From Bacteroidales bacterium (GTDB taxonomy: Bacteria > Bacteroidota > Bacteroidia > Bacteroidales > UBA932): a DNA stretch of 64,000 nucleotides. How positions within the stretch are numbered: position 1 is the stretch's first letter; every line of letters starts with the position of its first letter. Position numbers and translations under genes: made by a program. Positions 45,404 to 54,171 of this stretch are shown here, one piece after another. A model generated the notes under the pieces. That model ran no database searches. It worked only from the letters and a program-made list of their open reading frames with translations, and was not told the DNA's origin. The DNA is taken from positions 1 through 64,000 of the forward strand of contig JAFXFS010000013.1 of NCBI GenBank assembly GCA_017513445.1. The letters run 5' to 3'.

Positions 45404-47029
45404 ATGAAGAGATTTAAATATATTTTAACATTGGTATTGTGTGCCTCAATGGCACTTTCACTTTCAGCACAGTCTGATTCTTTTAAAGCAGGAAAAAATC
45501 TTAATGTTCAGTTCTCAATTCTAAAAGAGTTGCAGCGTTCTTATGTAGATACAGTTCAAATGGACGAGCTTGTTCTAGATGGCATCAATGCAATGCTCTC
45601 AAAATTAGATCCTTACACTATTTATGTGCCAGAGGAGTATGAGGAGGATATGGAACTTTTGATGAATGGCACCTATGGGGGTATAGGGGCAGTAGTGCAG
45701 AAGAAAGTTGATGGTCCTGTAGTAATTACAGAGCCATATAAGGATTCTCCTGCATCTAAATTTGGACTTGTTCCGGGAGATCAGATTATTGAGATTGATA
45801 ACAAGAGTGTAATAGGTGAGACAAGTGCCGAAAGTACTTCAAGAATGAAGGGTGTCCCAGGAAGTAATGTTCTCTTCAAGGTGGTAAAGATGAGGAGTGG
45901 CGACACTGTATTGGTAGATGTTGTTCGTGAAAGAATCAGAGTTTCTAGTCTGGACTATGCGGGAATCATCAGAGATTCAATAGGTTACATAACTCTTTCC
46001 GGATTTATAACAGGGACAGCAAAAGAGGTCCGTAATGCCTTTTTGGATTTGAAAAAAGATGGAGCCAAGAAGATTGTACTTGATTTAAGAGATAATGGTG
46101 GTGGTTCTTTAGCCGAAGCTGTGGAGATTGTATCTCTATTCGTTCCAAAGGGTACTTTAGTTATCTCTTCAAAGGGAAAAATTGAGGGTTCCAACAAAGA
46201 GTATTATACAACATCACACCCAGTGGATACATTAGTACCTATTATGGTAATGATTAATTCCGGTTCTGCTTCAGCATCAGAGATTGTAGCAGGCGCTATT
46301 CAGGATTTGGATAGAGGCTTTGTGGCTGGAAAAAGATCTTTTGGAAAGGGATTAGTGCAATCTGTAGTGCCAATGCCTTTTGATGGTACATTGAAATATA
46401 CAACAGCAAAGTACTATACTCCATCTGGAAGATGTGTTCAGGCAATAGATTACTCTCATCGTAATGAAGATGGAAGTGTTGGTAATATTCCAGACTCTTT
46501 GACAAGTGAGTTCACTACGAAAAAAGGAAGAATAGTGAAAGATGGAGGTGGAATTACTCCAGATATTGAGATAGATAATATTGTTTATGGAAGAGTCTCA
46601 TTCTCTGTTGTTTTCAATAATATTGTGAGCGATTATGCAATGGATTATTACAAAAAACATCCAACAATAGCACCAGCTGAGGAGTTTGTACTCACAGATG
46701 AAGGTTACGATGATTTTGTAAAATTTGCCGCGTCAAGGGAATTCGATGCAAGAAGTGTATCTCAGGTTGAAATGGATGATTTGCTTAAGAAGGCCAAGGA
46801 GGAGGGTATGTATGAAATCTTCAAAGCAGAATTTGATGCCCTTTCTGATAAATTAAATCTCTCAAAAGAGGAGGCACTGAAGATGGCAAAGGATGAATTA
46901 TTACCTATTATTGAGGCGGAGATTCTCTCTAAATACTACTTTAGAGAGGCATCTATATTCCCAGAATTGAGGTACGATAAACAACTTGAAGAGGCGTTGG
47001 ATAGTTGGAAGTCTAATTTTCCTCTTTAA
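45404..47029 (+). CDS. C-terminal processing peptidase, S41 family
   Basis: A 541-residue exported protease (signal peptide about 1-22, ending SLSAQ). A PDZ domain at about 85-170 (TYGGIGAVVQKK, LVPGDQIIEIDN) binds substrate C-termini. The S41 core has GYITLSGFI, LDLRDNGGGSLAEAVE, the serine block NSGSASASEIVAGA and the lysine block KRSFGKGLVQ. A helical C-terminal extension follows after about 430. Periplasmic cleavage of damaged or regulatory proteins is the usual role. The start is the ATG at 45404. Its 3' end overlaps the convergent MATE gene by 17 bases. Confidence 0.93.
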   Translation: MKRFKYILTLVLCASMALSLSAQSDSFKAGKNLNVQFSILKELQRSYVDTVQMDELVLDGINAMLSKLDPYTIYVPEEYEEDMELLMNGTYGGIGAVVQKKVDGPVVITEPYKDSPASKFGLVPGDQIIEIDNKSVIGETSAESTSRMKGVPGSNVLFKVVKMRSGDTVLVDVVRERIRVSSLDYAGIIRDSIGYITLSGFITGTAKEVRNAFLDLKKDGAKKIVLDLRDNGGGSLAEAVEIVSLFVPKGTLVISSKGKIEGSNKEYYTTSHPVDTLVPIMVMINSGSASASEIVAGAIQDLDRGFVAGKRSFGKGLVQSVVPMPFDGTLKYTTAKYYTPSGRCVQAIDYSHRNEDGSVGNIPDSLTSEFTTKKGRIVKDGGGITPDIEIDNIVYGRVSFSVVFNNIVSDYAMDYYKKHPTIAPAEEFVLTDEGYDDFVKFAASREFDARSVSQVEMDDLLKKAKEEGMYEIFKAEFDALSDKLNLSKEEALKMAKDELLPIIEAEILSKYYFREASIFPELRYDKQLEEALDSWKSNFPL

Positions 47030-48314
47030 TCCTATAGAGAACCTTTGTTGAGAAGGAGAGATATAGGGTACGAATTAGTAAATGAGCGAAATAGCCCACA
47101 TAGAGGGCGTGAATTCCTAAAGTATTTTTAAGGAGAATGTAGCAAAGGATAAAACCTATTGCTGCCCAAATCATACAGTCGCGAACCTCTTTCGCGGCTG
47201 TTGCTCCTATATATATCCCATCCCAGGTGAATGCAGCACAGCTTATGAAAGGCATTATTATAAGCCAAGGTGTGAACTCTTCGGCTGCTGTGAGAACATT
47301 TTTGTCAGATGTCATAAGTGCAAACATATCATTGCCCCAGAACCAATATACAAAGGTAAATATGACACCAATCAAAGAGGCCCATTGGAATAACTTCTTG
47401 ATGCAGATGCGCAACTGATTAGTATTTCTCTCGCCAACAAATTTTCCTGTCAATGCCTCTCCTGCGTATGCAAAACCATCAATAAAGTAAGAGAAAATCA
47501 TCATTAACTTCATCATAATTGAACTTACCGCAAGGGCTTCGTCTCCGTATTTGGCTGATAATGAGGTAAATCCAACATAGACTGCCATAAAACATAGAGA
47601 GCGAACAAATAGTTTACTATTGATAGAAAACATTCGTTTAATCTTCTCTAATCTAAGACTCTCAAAAATTGAAAAGTGCTTGAAGTATCCTCTATATCCA
47701 ATGATAAAGAGAGTAATTGCCAAAAGAAGACCAATATATTGGGCAAGCAGAGTACCCCAGGCAACACCAATAACTCCCATTGAGAAGTTTACTGCCAAGA
47801 GATAACTACCCACCATATTAACTACATTGATCGTAATATCCAGAATCATTGGGAATATGGTATTCTGCATCCCAATAAACCATCCCTTGAAGACCATCAA
47901 GGAGAGTGTTGCAGGTGCAGCCCATATACGTATGAAGAAATATCTTCTGGCAAAGCTTTCAACATCTGCAGAACAATCAATTAGTGCAAAAGATGCCTCT
48001 ATAAAGAGGATTTGGATTAGCCATAGAATCAATGCTGCTCCGAGAGCAGTTGCAATTCCTTGAGTGAAGATAGATATTGCCTCCTTGAAATCTCTCTTTC
48101 CGTATGCTTGAGCAGTCATTCCTCCTGTTCCGACTCTCAAGAATCCAAAATTCCAATAGAGTAGGTCGAAAAGCATTGTCCCAATAGCGATACCACCAAT
48201 AGCAGCAGCATCGGCAATATGGCCTGCTATAGCTAAATCAACCATTCCGACTAGTGGAACTGTGATATTCGCAAAGATGCTAGGAATAGCTAGTCGTAGA
48301 ATTTGACGATTCAT
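47013..48314 (-). CDS. MATE-family efflux transporter
   Basis: A 433-residue inner-membrane protein with about 12 hydrophobic segments in two similar halves, typical of MATE drug/sodium or proton antiporters of the DinF branch. The N-terminal LAIPSIFANITVPLVGMVD then LAIAGHIADAAAIGGIAIG is a strong family match. Substrates cannot be predicted. It starts 1 base after the rsgA stop, so both are expressed together; its stop overlaps ctpA's end. Confidence 0.9.
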   Translation of the reverse strand: MNRQILRLAIPSIFANITVPLVGMVDLAIAGHIADAAAIGGIAIGTMLFDLLYWNFGFLRVGTGGMTAQAYGKRDFKEAISIFTQGIATALGAALILWLIQILFIEASFALIDCSADVESFARRYFFIRIWAAPATLSLMVFKGWFIGMQNTIFPMILDITINVVNMVGSYLLAVNFSMGVIGVAWGTLLAQYIGLLLAITLFIIGYRGYFKHFSIFESLRLEKIKRMFSINSKLFVRSLCFMAVYVGFTSLSAKYGDEALAVSSIMMKLMMIFSYFIDGFAYAGEALTGKFVGERNTNQLRICIKKLFQWASLIGVIFTFVYWFWGNDMFALMTSDKNVLTAAEEFTPWLIIMPFISCAAFTWDGIYIGATAAKEVRDCMIWAAIGFILCYILLKNTLGIHALYVGYFAHLLIRTLYLSFSTKVLYRIKEEN

Positions 48315-48315
48315 T

Positions 48316-49248
48316 TTAACGATATTTAGTCTCCTCTTCGATCATACCCAGATAGGAGTTATATCTCTCCCAAGCGATTTCTCCCTCCTCAATTGCTCTC
48401 TTAACGGCACAATGTGGTTCGTGGGTATGAGTGCAGGGCTGGAATTTACATTCGTCCATAACTCTCAGCATCTCAGGGAAATAGGTGCTTACGAGGTTTA
48501 GATCCAGGTCGATAAGCCCAAAACCTCTGATTCCTGGAGTGTCAATAGCAAATCCTCCGGAGATGATAGGGTGCATTTCATAGAATGTTGTTGTATGCTT
48601 TCCTTGAAGGAAATGTTCTGAAATTTCCCCTATTTTAGGTGAAAGATTTGGGTCTAAAGCTTTAAGAATAGAGGATTTTCCAACTCCTGACACGCCAGAG
48701 AATAGTACCACTTTATCCTTAATCTCTTCTCTTAAAATTTCAATTCCTGTGCCATCAATCGTAGATAATTCACAGATTTCATAACCTGCTTTAAGATAAA
48801 TCTCCTTGAAGGAGTTTACAGTATCAGGACAATCTCTGAAAAGATCAATTTTGTTAAGAATAATTTTAACAGGGATTTTATATGCCTCGCAAGTGACTAA
48901 AAATCTGTCAATAAAGGCAAAGCGAGTCTGTGGAAAATCAATAGTGACAATCAGATATGCTATATCAATATTAGATGCAATAATATGTGATTGTCTGGAG
49001 AGATTTGTAGATTTTCTAATAATATAATTCTTTCGAGGATGAACTTTATTGATAACCGCAATTTGATTCTCCGGATCATAAGTATAATCAACTATATCCC
49101 CTACAGCAATCGGATTGGTGGAATCACTATCTTTAAGACGTAACTTACCTCTGATTACAGCAGGGAAGATATCCCATTTAGGAAGCTCTGATAACATATA
49201 ATGGCTTCCGGTATGCTTTACTACAGTTGCAGAACCTTTACTCTCCAT
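48316..49248 (-). CDS. rsgA: Ribosome small subunit-dependent GTPase A
   Basis: A 310-residue circularly permuted GTPase that checks late 30S maturation. An N-terminal OB fold (about 1-75) is followed by G4 (ILNKIDLF), then G1 (FSGVSGVGKSS) and G3 (DTPGIRGFG), in the permuted order. A zinc site lies near residue 260 (CKFQPCTHTHEPHC). A -7 box on the minus strand (49261-49254) ends 6 bases before the ATG, so the message is probably leaderless. A MATE gene follows after 1 base. Confidence 0.96.
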   Translation of the reverse strand: MESKGSATVVKHTGSHYMLSELPKWDIFPAVIRGKLRLKDSDSTNPIAVGDIVDYTYDPENQIAVINKVHPRKNYIIRKSTNLSRQSHIIASNIDIAYLIVTIDFPQTRFAFIDRFLVTCEAYKIPVKIILNKIDLFRDCPDTVNSFKEIYLKAGYEICELSTIDGTGIEILREEIKDKVVLFSGVSGVGKSSILKALDPNLSPKIGEISEHFLQGKHTTTFYEMHPIISGGFAIDTPGIRGFGLIDLDLNLVSTYFPEMLRVMDECKFQPCTHTHEPHCAVKRAIEEGEIAWERYNSYLGMIEEETKYR

Positions 49249-49253
49249 ATCTG

Positions 49254-49261
49254 CAAAGATA
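49254..49261 (-). promoter_or_regulatory. -7 box for rsgA
   Basis: Minus-strand TATCTTTG lies 6 bases from the rsgA ATG (49248). A plus-strand TACATTTG at 49283-49290 serves the divergent polyprenyl synthase gene. Confidence 0.5.
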
Positions 49262-49313
49262 GGTATTTTGCATTATTTCCATTACATTTGCACAAAATTA
49301 AAAATGCATTTTT

Positions 49314-50288
49314 ATGTACACACTTTCGGAGATTGATTCAATAGTTGAAAGGAATATTATCCACCTTCCTCTTAATGGTGAGCCACAAGAGCTTTATGAT
49401 CCGTTAAAGTATATGCTCTCTTTGGGAGGGAAGAGGGTTAGGCCAAGATTGTGTTTGGCAATTTACTCCCTTTTTAAGGATAATTTAGATGCAAATGTCA
49501 TCTATCCTGCGATAGCTCTTGAGATTTTTCACTCATTTACACTTATTCACGATGATATTATGGATAAGGCAGATGTCAGAAGGAATAATCCTACAGTGCA
49601 TAAAAAATGGGGTGAAAATATTGCAATTCTTTCAGGTGATGTTATGTTTATTAAGGCATATCAACTTCTTGAAAAATCAAAACCTGAACACTTGCTTCCA
49701 TTGCTGAATCTCTTTTCAAAGACTGCAGCAGATGTTTGTGAGGGACAGCAATTTGATATGAACTATGAGACAATGCCTCTGATAACAATAGAGGAATATA
49801 TCAATATGATTGCTCTTAAAACAGGGGCGTTGATTGCTTGTGCTGCCAAAATGGGAGCAATTATGGCTGGTGTTGATAATAAAAAGGCCGATCTTTTCTA
49901 TCAATTTGGAAGGAAGATTGGTATTGCATTTCAAATAACAGATGACTATCTGGATACATATGGTGATTACAAACTTTTCGGAAAGAAGATAGGTGGAGAT
50001 ATTGTAATGAATAAGAAGAGTTGGTTGCTTGTGGAGAGTTTCAGAGTTTCGGATGGTGAACAGAAGAGGAGGTTGCGTTCGGCTCTTGCAATGAGTGGTG
50101 ATGACCAGGCAAAAATCGATACGATGAAGGCACTTTATGATGAAATGCAGATAAAGCAACGAGCTGAGAAAGAGATTGAAAGATATTATAATGAGGCAAT
50201 AGAATCACTTAAAGATGTTGAACTAAATGAGGCCCAAATGGCTATTATGATTGATTTTGCCAATAAAATAACATATAGAACCAGATAG
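49314..50288 (+). CDS. Polyprenyl diphosphate synthase (trans-prenyltransferase)
   Basis: A 324-residue enzyme of the isoprenyl diphosphate synthase family. The first Asp-rich motif is DDIMD at 80-84 (LIHDDIMDKADVRR), with GGKRVRPRL upstream, and the second is DDYLD in FQITDDYLDTYGD. It extends an allylic diphosphate with isopentenyl diphosphate units; bulky Phe residues just before the first motif suggest a short product, but chain length cannot be settled. The next gene (U32) starts 1 base later, and YfcC 2 bases after that. Confidence 0.93.
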   Translation: MYTLSEIDSIVERNIIHLPLNGEPQELYDPLKYMLSLGGKRVRPRLCLAIYSLFKDNLDANVIYPAIALEIFHSFTLIHDDIMDKADVRRNNPTVHKKWGENIAILSGDVMFIKAYQLLEKSKPEHLLPLLNLFSKTAADVCEGQQFDMNYETMPLITIEEYINMIALKTGALIACAAKMGAIMAGVDNKKADLFYQFGRKIGIAFQITDDYLDTYGDYKLFGKKIGGDIVMNKKSWLLVESFRVSDGEQKRRLRSALAMSGDDQAKIDTMKALYDEMQIKQRAEKEIERYYNEAIESLKDVELNEAQMAIMIDFANKITYRTR

Positions 50289-50289
50289 T

Positions 50290-51513
50290 ATGAATTTAGA
50301 AATAATGGCACCTGCCGGTAATTTTGAGTGTCTGAATGCGGCAATTCAAGGTGGTGCCAACTCGGTATATTTTGGAGTCGGAAATCTTAATATGAGATCT
50401 CACTCAGCGAACAATTTCTCTTCTGCTGACCTTCAGCAGGTGTGTGATATCTGTCGCGAGAATGGTGTGAAATCATATTTAACACTCAATATCGTTCTAT
50501 ATGATGAAGATATTGAACCGATGAAGGAGGCGCTTCAGGCAGCAAAGGCAGCTGGAATTACAGCTGTGATTGCTTCAGATATGGCAGCAATAACATACGC
50601 AAGGGAGTTAGGAATAGAGGTTCATATTTCTACTCAATTGAGTATTTCCAATAGTCAGAGTTTGAAATTCTATGCTCAATATGCCGATGTAATAGTGCTT
50701 GCCAGAGAGTTGAACCTAGGTCAAGTCAAAGAGATTAAGGCTACTATAGATAGAGAGCAGATTAAAGGTCCATCTGGAAGACTTTTGGAGATAGAGATGT
50801 TCTGTCACGGAGCTTTATGTATGGCTATTTCGGGTAAGTGCTATTTGTCGTTGCACGAATATGGAGCATCAGCCAATAGGGGTTCTTGTTATCAGCTGTG
50901 TCGCAGAGGATACTCTGTTACAGATTTAGAGACTGGCAATACCTTGGAGATTGATAATAAATATATTATGTCACCGAAGGATCTATGTACCATTGAATTT
51001 ATGGACAAAATCATAGATGCAGGGGTTACAGTCTTTAAGATTGAGGGTAGAGCTCGCTCTGCTGAGTATGTAAAAACAGTTGCAAGATGTTATAGAGATG
51101 CAGCAGATGCAGTTTTGGCAGGAAAATATACACCTGAATATGCATCTGAACTAAAAGAAAGATTGTCAACTGTATTCAATCGTGGTTTCTGGGATGGATA
51201 TTATCAAGGCGCAAGACTTGGAGAGTGGAGTGAGGTTTACGGAAACAAGGCGACTAAGAGTAAAAAATATATTGGAAAGGTAACAAACTACTTTTCAAAT
51301 ATTGGTGTAGCAGAAATTTTAATTGAGACCGGTTCTATTTCTGTTGGGGACAATGTGATAATTATTGGCCCATCAACAGGTGTGGTTGAGGTTACAGTTG
51401 AAGAGATAAGAGTAGATTTGAAGAGTACAGAGAGTGCTGTTAAGGGAGAATATTGTTCAATTGCAGTTCCTGAAAAGCTTCGCAGAAGTGATAAATTATA
51501 CCTGTTTCAATAA
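50290..51513 (+). CDS. U32-family protein (TrhP/YegQ-like)
   Basis: A 407-residue protein of the peptidase U32 family. The hallmark block has EMFCHGALCMAISGKCYL (about 171-188) and ANRGSCYQLCRRGY, whose cysteines would hold an Fe-S cluster as in TrhP, which hydroxylates tRNA U34 using prephenate. KIEGRARSAEYVKTV follows. A small beta-barrel domain forms the C-terminus (from about 330). The shorter length fits the YegQ/TrhP group rather than the longer RlhA-like forms. True protease activity is doubtful for this branch. Confidence 0.82.
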   Translation: MNLEIMAPAGNFECLNAAIQGGANSVYFGVGNLNMRSHSANNFSSADLQQVCDICRENGVKSYLTLNIVLYDEDIEPMKEALQAAKAAGITAVIASDMAAITYARELGIEVHISTQLSISNSQSLKFYAQYADVIVLARELNLGQVKEIKATIDREQIKGPSGRLLEIEMFCHGALCMAISGKCYLSLHEYGASANRGSCYQLCRRGYSVTDLETGNTLEIDNKYIMSPKDLCTIEFMDKIIDAGVTVFKIEGRARSAEYVKTVARCYRDAADAVLAGKYTPEYASELKERLSTVFNRGFWDGYYQGARLGEWSEVYGNKATKSKKYIGKVTNYFSNIGVAEILIETGSISVGDNVIIIGPSTGVVEVTVEEIRVDLKSTESAVKGEYCSIAVPEKLRRSDKLYLFQ

Positions 51514-51515
51514 GT

Positions 51516-53135
51516 ATGAGTAAGAAGAGGCGAGAATTTCCGAATACCTATGTAATAATTTTTGCAATCATCATATTGAGTGCGATTGCGACTTGGTTTG
51601 TGCCAGGTGGAGAATATGTTAAGAGTCAGGTTGAGTTAACAGATGCTATCTCTGGAGATGTTGTGCTTCAGGAAGTGGTTGATTATCAACAAGTTGACTC
51701 TAATCCTCAAACGTGGCAAATCTTCTCTGCTCTTTTTAATGGTTTTTCAAAGCAGGCAGGTATAATAATTTTTATACTAATTATCGGAGGTGCTTTCTGG
51801 ATAATTAATGGTCTAAAGGCGATTGATGCAGGAATCTTCTCTTTCTTGAAATTTACCAAAAAATTAGAAAGGAACAGATTGCTCAAAAGAGTTGGCGTAA
51901 ATAATATCGTTATGATTCTTATTATGCTTCTCTTCAGTACCTTTGGTGCTGTCTTTGGAATGAGTGAAGAGACAATCGCTTTTGTAGTAATTCTCGTTCC
52001 TCTGGCAATCTCGATGGGTTATGACTCCATTGTTGGTGTTATGCTTGTCTATGTGGCGGCACACGTAGGATTCGCAGGAGCTCCTCTCAATCCATTTACA
52101 GTTGGAATTGCACAATCATTGGCGGGATTGCCTATGTTTTCCGGCATAGAATATAGAACAATCTGCTGGTTGATTTTGACTGTTATTATGATAGCATTTG
52201 TATTGATATATGCTGCCAAAGTCAAGAAGGACCCAACCAAAAGTATTGTTTATAATGAAGATAGTTATTGGAGAGAGAAAGTTACATCTACAGATAATTC
52301 TGTCCAGTATTATCATAACAAGGCATCTTGGTTCTCGTTTGGAGTGATAGCAATAGCAATTCTCCTATTCACTATTTATTATAGCGATAAATGTGTGATT
52401 ACGTTAGGTTCAAATAGTTATACCCCTGTGTGGTTAATGCCTGCAGTTGCACTACTATTTGTTCTATTCTCAATTGCTTCATTAAGAAAGTCGGTGCACT
52501 TCTATATCCTGAATCTGCTTGTATTTACAATTATATACCTAATAATAGGTGTGCTTGGCTTTAAGTGGTACATTACAGAGATATCAGCCCTCTTCCTTGC
52601 TTTGGCAATAGCGAGTGCAGTTGCAGGAGGATATTCTCCAAATAAAGTTGCAAATGAGTTCCTAAATGGGGCAAAAGATATCCTTTCAGCAGCAGTTGTC
52701 GTTGGTCTGGCGGCCGGAATTGTTGAGATTCTGAGAGATGGAAAGGTGATTGATACAATTCTATACTCTATGGCTTCGGCTCTTGATGGCAACTCTTCTT
52801 CAGTTGCTGTAGGGGCTATGTATATGATTCAGACACTTATTAATATAGTTATACCATCAGCATCTGCGAAGGCGGCTATTACAATTCCGATTATGGCTCC
52901 ATTCTCAGATTTGATAGAGGTTTCGCGTCAAACTACTGTACTTGCATTCCAATTTGGTGATGGATTTACAAATATGATTACACCAACTTCGGGTGTATTG
53001 ATAGCAGTTCTGGCTATGGCAAGAATTCCATATGCAAAATGGTTTAAGTTTATATGGAAATTCATTTTGGCTTTGATCATCTTGGGTATGCTTTTACTGC
53101 TTCCTACAATTTATATGAATCTTGCCGGTTTCTAA
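51516..53135 (+). CDS. YfcC/DcuC-family membrane transporter
   Basis: A 539-residue inner-membrane protein with about 12-13 hydrophobic segments. It begins FPNTYVIIFAIIILSAIATWFVPGG (core WFVPGGEY), and carries the family blocks GGAFWIINGLKAID, GMSEETIAF, GAPLNPFTVGIAQ and GDGFTNMITPTSGVL. YfcC relatives are grouped with C4-dicarboxylate and basic amino acid or peptide-like carriers; the substrate is not known. It ends the operon with the polyprenyl synthase and U32 genes and is followed by a strong promoter for rpsL. Confidence 0.85.
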   Translation: MSKKRREFPNTYVIIFAIIILSAIATWFVPGGEYVKSQVELTDAISGDVVLQEVVDYQQVDSNPQTWQIFSALFNGFSKQAGIIIFILIIGGAFWIINGLKAIDAGIFSFLKFTKKLERNRLLKRVGVNNIVMILIMLLFSTFGAVFGMSEETIAFVVILVPLAISMGYDSIVGVMLVYVAAHVGFAGAPLNPFTVGIAQSLAGLPMFSGIEYRTICWLILTVIMIAFVLIYAAKVKKDPTKSIVYNEDSYWREKVTSTDNSVQYYHNKASWFSFGVIAIAILLFTIYYSDKCVITLGSNSYTPVWLMPAVALLFVLFSIASLRKSVHFYILNLLVFTIIYLIIGVLGFKWYITEISALFLALAIASAVAGGYSPNKVANEFLNGAKDILSAAVVVGLAAGIVEILRDGKVIDTILYSMASALDGNSSSVAVGAMYMIQTLINIVIPSASAKAAITIPIMAPFSDLIEVSRQTTVLAFQFGDGFTNMITPTSGVLIAVLAMARIPYAKWFKFIWKFILALIILGMLLLLPTIYMNLAGF

Positions 53136-53174
53136 TTTTCAAACAAACTGATTAAGAAAATTGTTAATAACTTG

Positions 53175-53224
53175 TTGGTAAATCGGAATTTATGTCGTAT
53201 ATTTGCAGCCCCGCAGAAGTGCGG
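53175..53224 (+). promoter_or_regulatory. Promoter and 5' hairpin of the rpsL operon
   Basis: TTG at 53175-53177, a 20-base spacer and TATATTTG at 53198-53205 fit the Bacteroides consensus. Transcription should start near 53211, where CCGCA-GAAG-TGCGG (53211-53224) forms a perfect 5-base-pair hairpin at the very 5' end of the message, possibly protecting it from decay. Confidence 0.7.
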
Positions 53225-53257
53225 TATATTACATAAATAACAGATTAACAACTATTT

Positions 53258-53647
53258 ATGCCAACAATTCAACAATTAGTTCGCAAAGGTCGCGAGGTTA
53301 TCGTAGAGAAAAGTAAGTCTCGCGCGCTTGATGCATGTCCTCAAAGACGTGGCGTTTGTGTACGTGTTTACACAACAACACCTAAGAAACCTAACTCAGC
53401 AATGAGAAAGGTGGCTCGTGTTCGCCTAACAAATCAAAAAGAGGTCAATGCATACATCCCTGGAGAAGGACACAACTTGCAAGAGCACTCAATCGTATTG
53501 GTGCGTGGCGGTCGTGTTAAAGATCTACCAGGTGTACGTTATCACATCCTTAGAGGTGCTTTAGACACAGCAGGTGTAGAGGGACGTCTTCAAAGCCGTT
53601 CACTTTATGGTGCTAAGAGACCTAAAAAAACAGCCGCTAAGAAGTAA
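53258..53647 (+). CDS. rpsL: 30S ribosomal protein S12
   Basis: A 129-residue protein of the decoding centre. It starts [13 protein letters not shown] and has [32 protein letters not shown] and [15 protein letters not shown]. Lys43/Lys44 in TPKKPNS and the Lys of GRVKDLP, whose changes give streptomycin resistance, are the wild-type residues. First gene of rpsL-rpsG-fusA-rpsJ. The rpoBC genes that usually precede it are not present; a YfcC transporter gene is upstream instead. Confidence 0.98.
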   Translation: MPTIQQLVRKGREVIVEKSKSRALDACPQRRGVCVRVYTTTPKKPNSAMRKVARVRLTNQKEVNAYIPGEGHNLQEHSIVLVRGGRVKDLPGVRYHILRGALDTAGVEGRLQSRSLYGAKRPKKTAAKK

Positions 53648-53676
53648 TCTATTAACAATTTAATTTAATTAAAGAA

Positions 53677-54153
53677 ATGAGAAAATCGAAGCCTAAAAAG
53701 AGGATTCTACTTCCTGATCCAAAATTTCACGATGTAATGGTAACACGTTTCGTGAACAATTTAATGTTACAGGGGAAGAAGAGTATCGCTTATTCTATTT
53801 TTTACGATGCGATCGACATCATTGGCGAGAAGATGAAAGATTCTGACAAGGCTCCTTTGGATATTTGGAGAAAAGCACTTGAAAACGTAACTCCACAAGT
53901 TGAGGTTAAAAGCCGCAGAGTGGGTGGTGCAAACTTCCAAGTTCCTACAGAGGTGCGTCCGGAAAGAAAAATCTCCATCAGTATGAAGAATATGGTACTC
54001 TACGCTCGTAAACGTTCCGGCCACTCAATGGCAGAAAAGTTGTCCGCAGAAATTATGGCAGCCTACAATTGCGAAGGTGGTGCCTATAAAAGAAAAGAAG
54101 ATATGCACAAAATGGCAGAAGCTAACAAAGCTTTTGCACACTTTAGATTCTAA
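53677..54153 (+). CDS. rpsG: 30S ribosomal protein S7
   Basis: A 158-residue protein that nucleates assembly of the 30S head. [17 protein letters not shown] at the start, [33 protein letters not shown] and the C-terminal AHFRF match Bacteroidota S7. It lies 29 bases after rpsL and 18 bases before fusA. Confidence 0.98.
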   Translation: MRKSKPKKRILLPDPKFHDVMVTRFVNNLMLQGKKSIAYSIFYDAIDIIGEKMKDSDKAPLDIWRKALENVTPQVEVKSRRVGGANFQVPTEVRPERKISISMKNMVLYARKRSGHSMAEKLSAEIMAAYNCEGGAYKRKEDMHKMAEANKAFAHFRF

Positions 54154-54171
54154 GCATTTAAATAATTTTAG

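Noticed and set aside
49716..50159. 147-codon open frame antisense to the polyprenyl synthase gene
   Set aside because: It lies inside a clear enzyme gene with both Asp-rich motifs; the frame's Cys/His/Ile-rich text is a by-product of that coding sequence.
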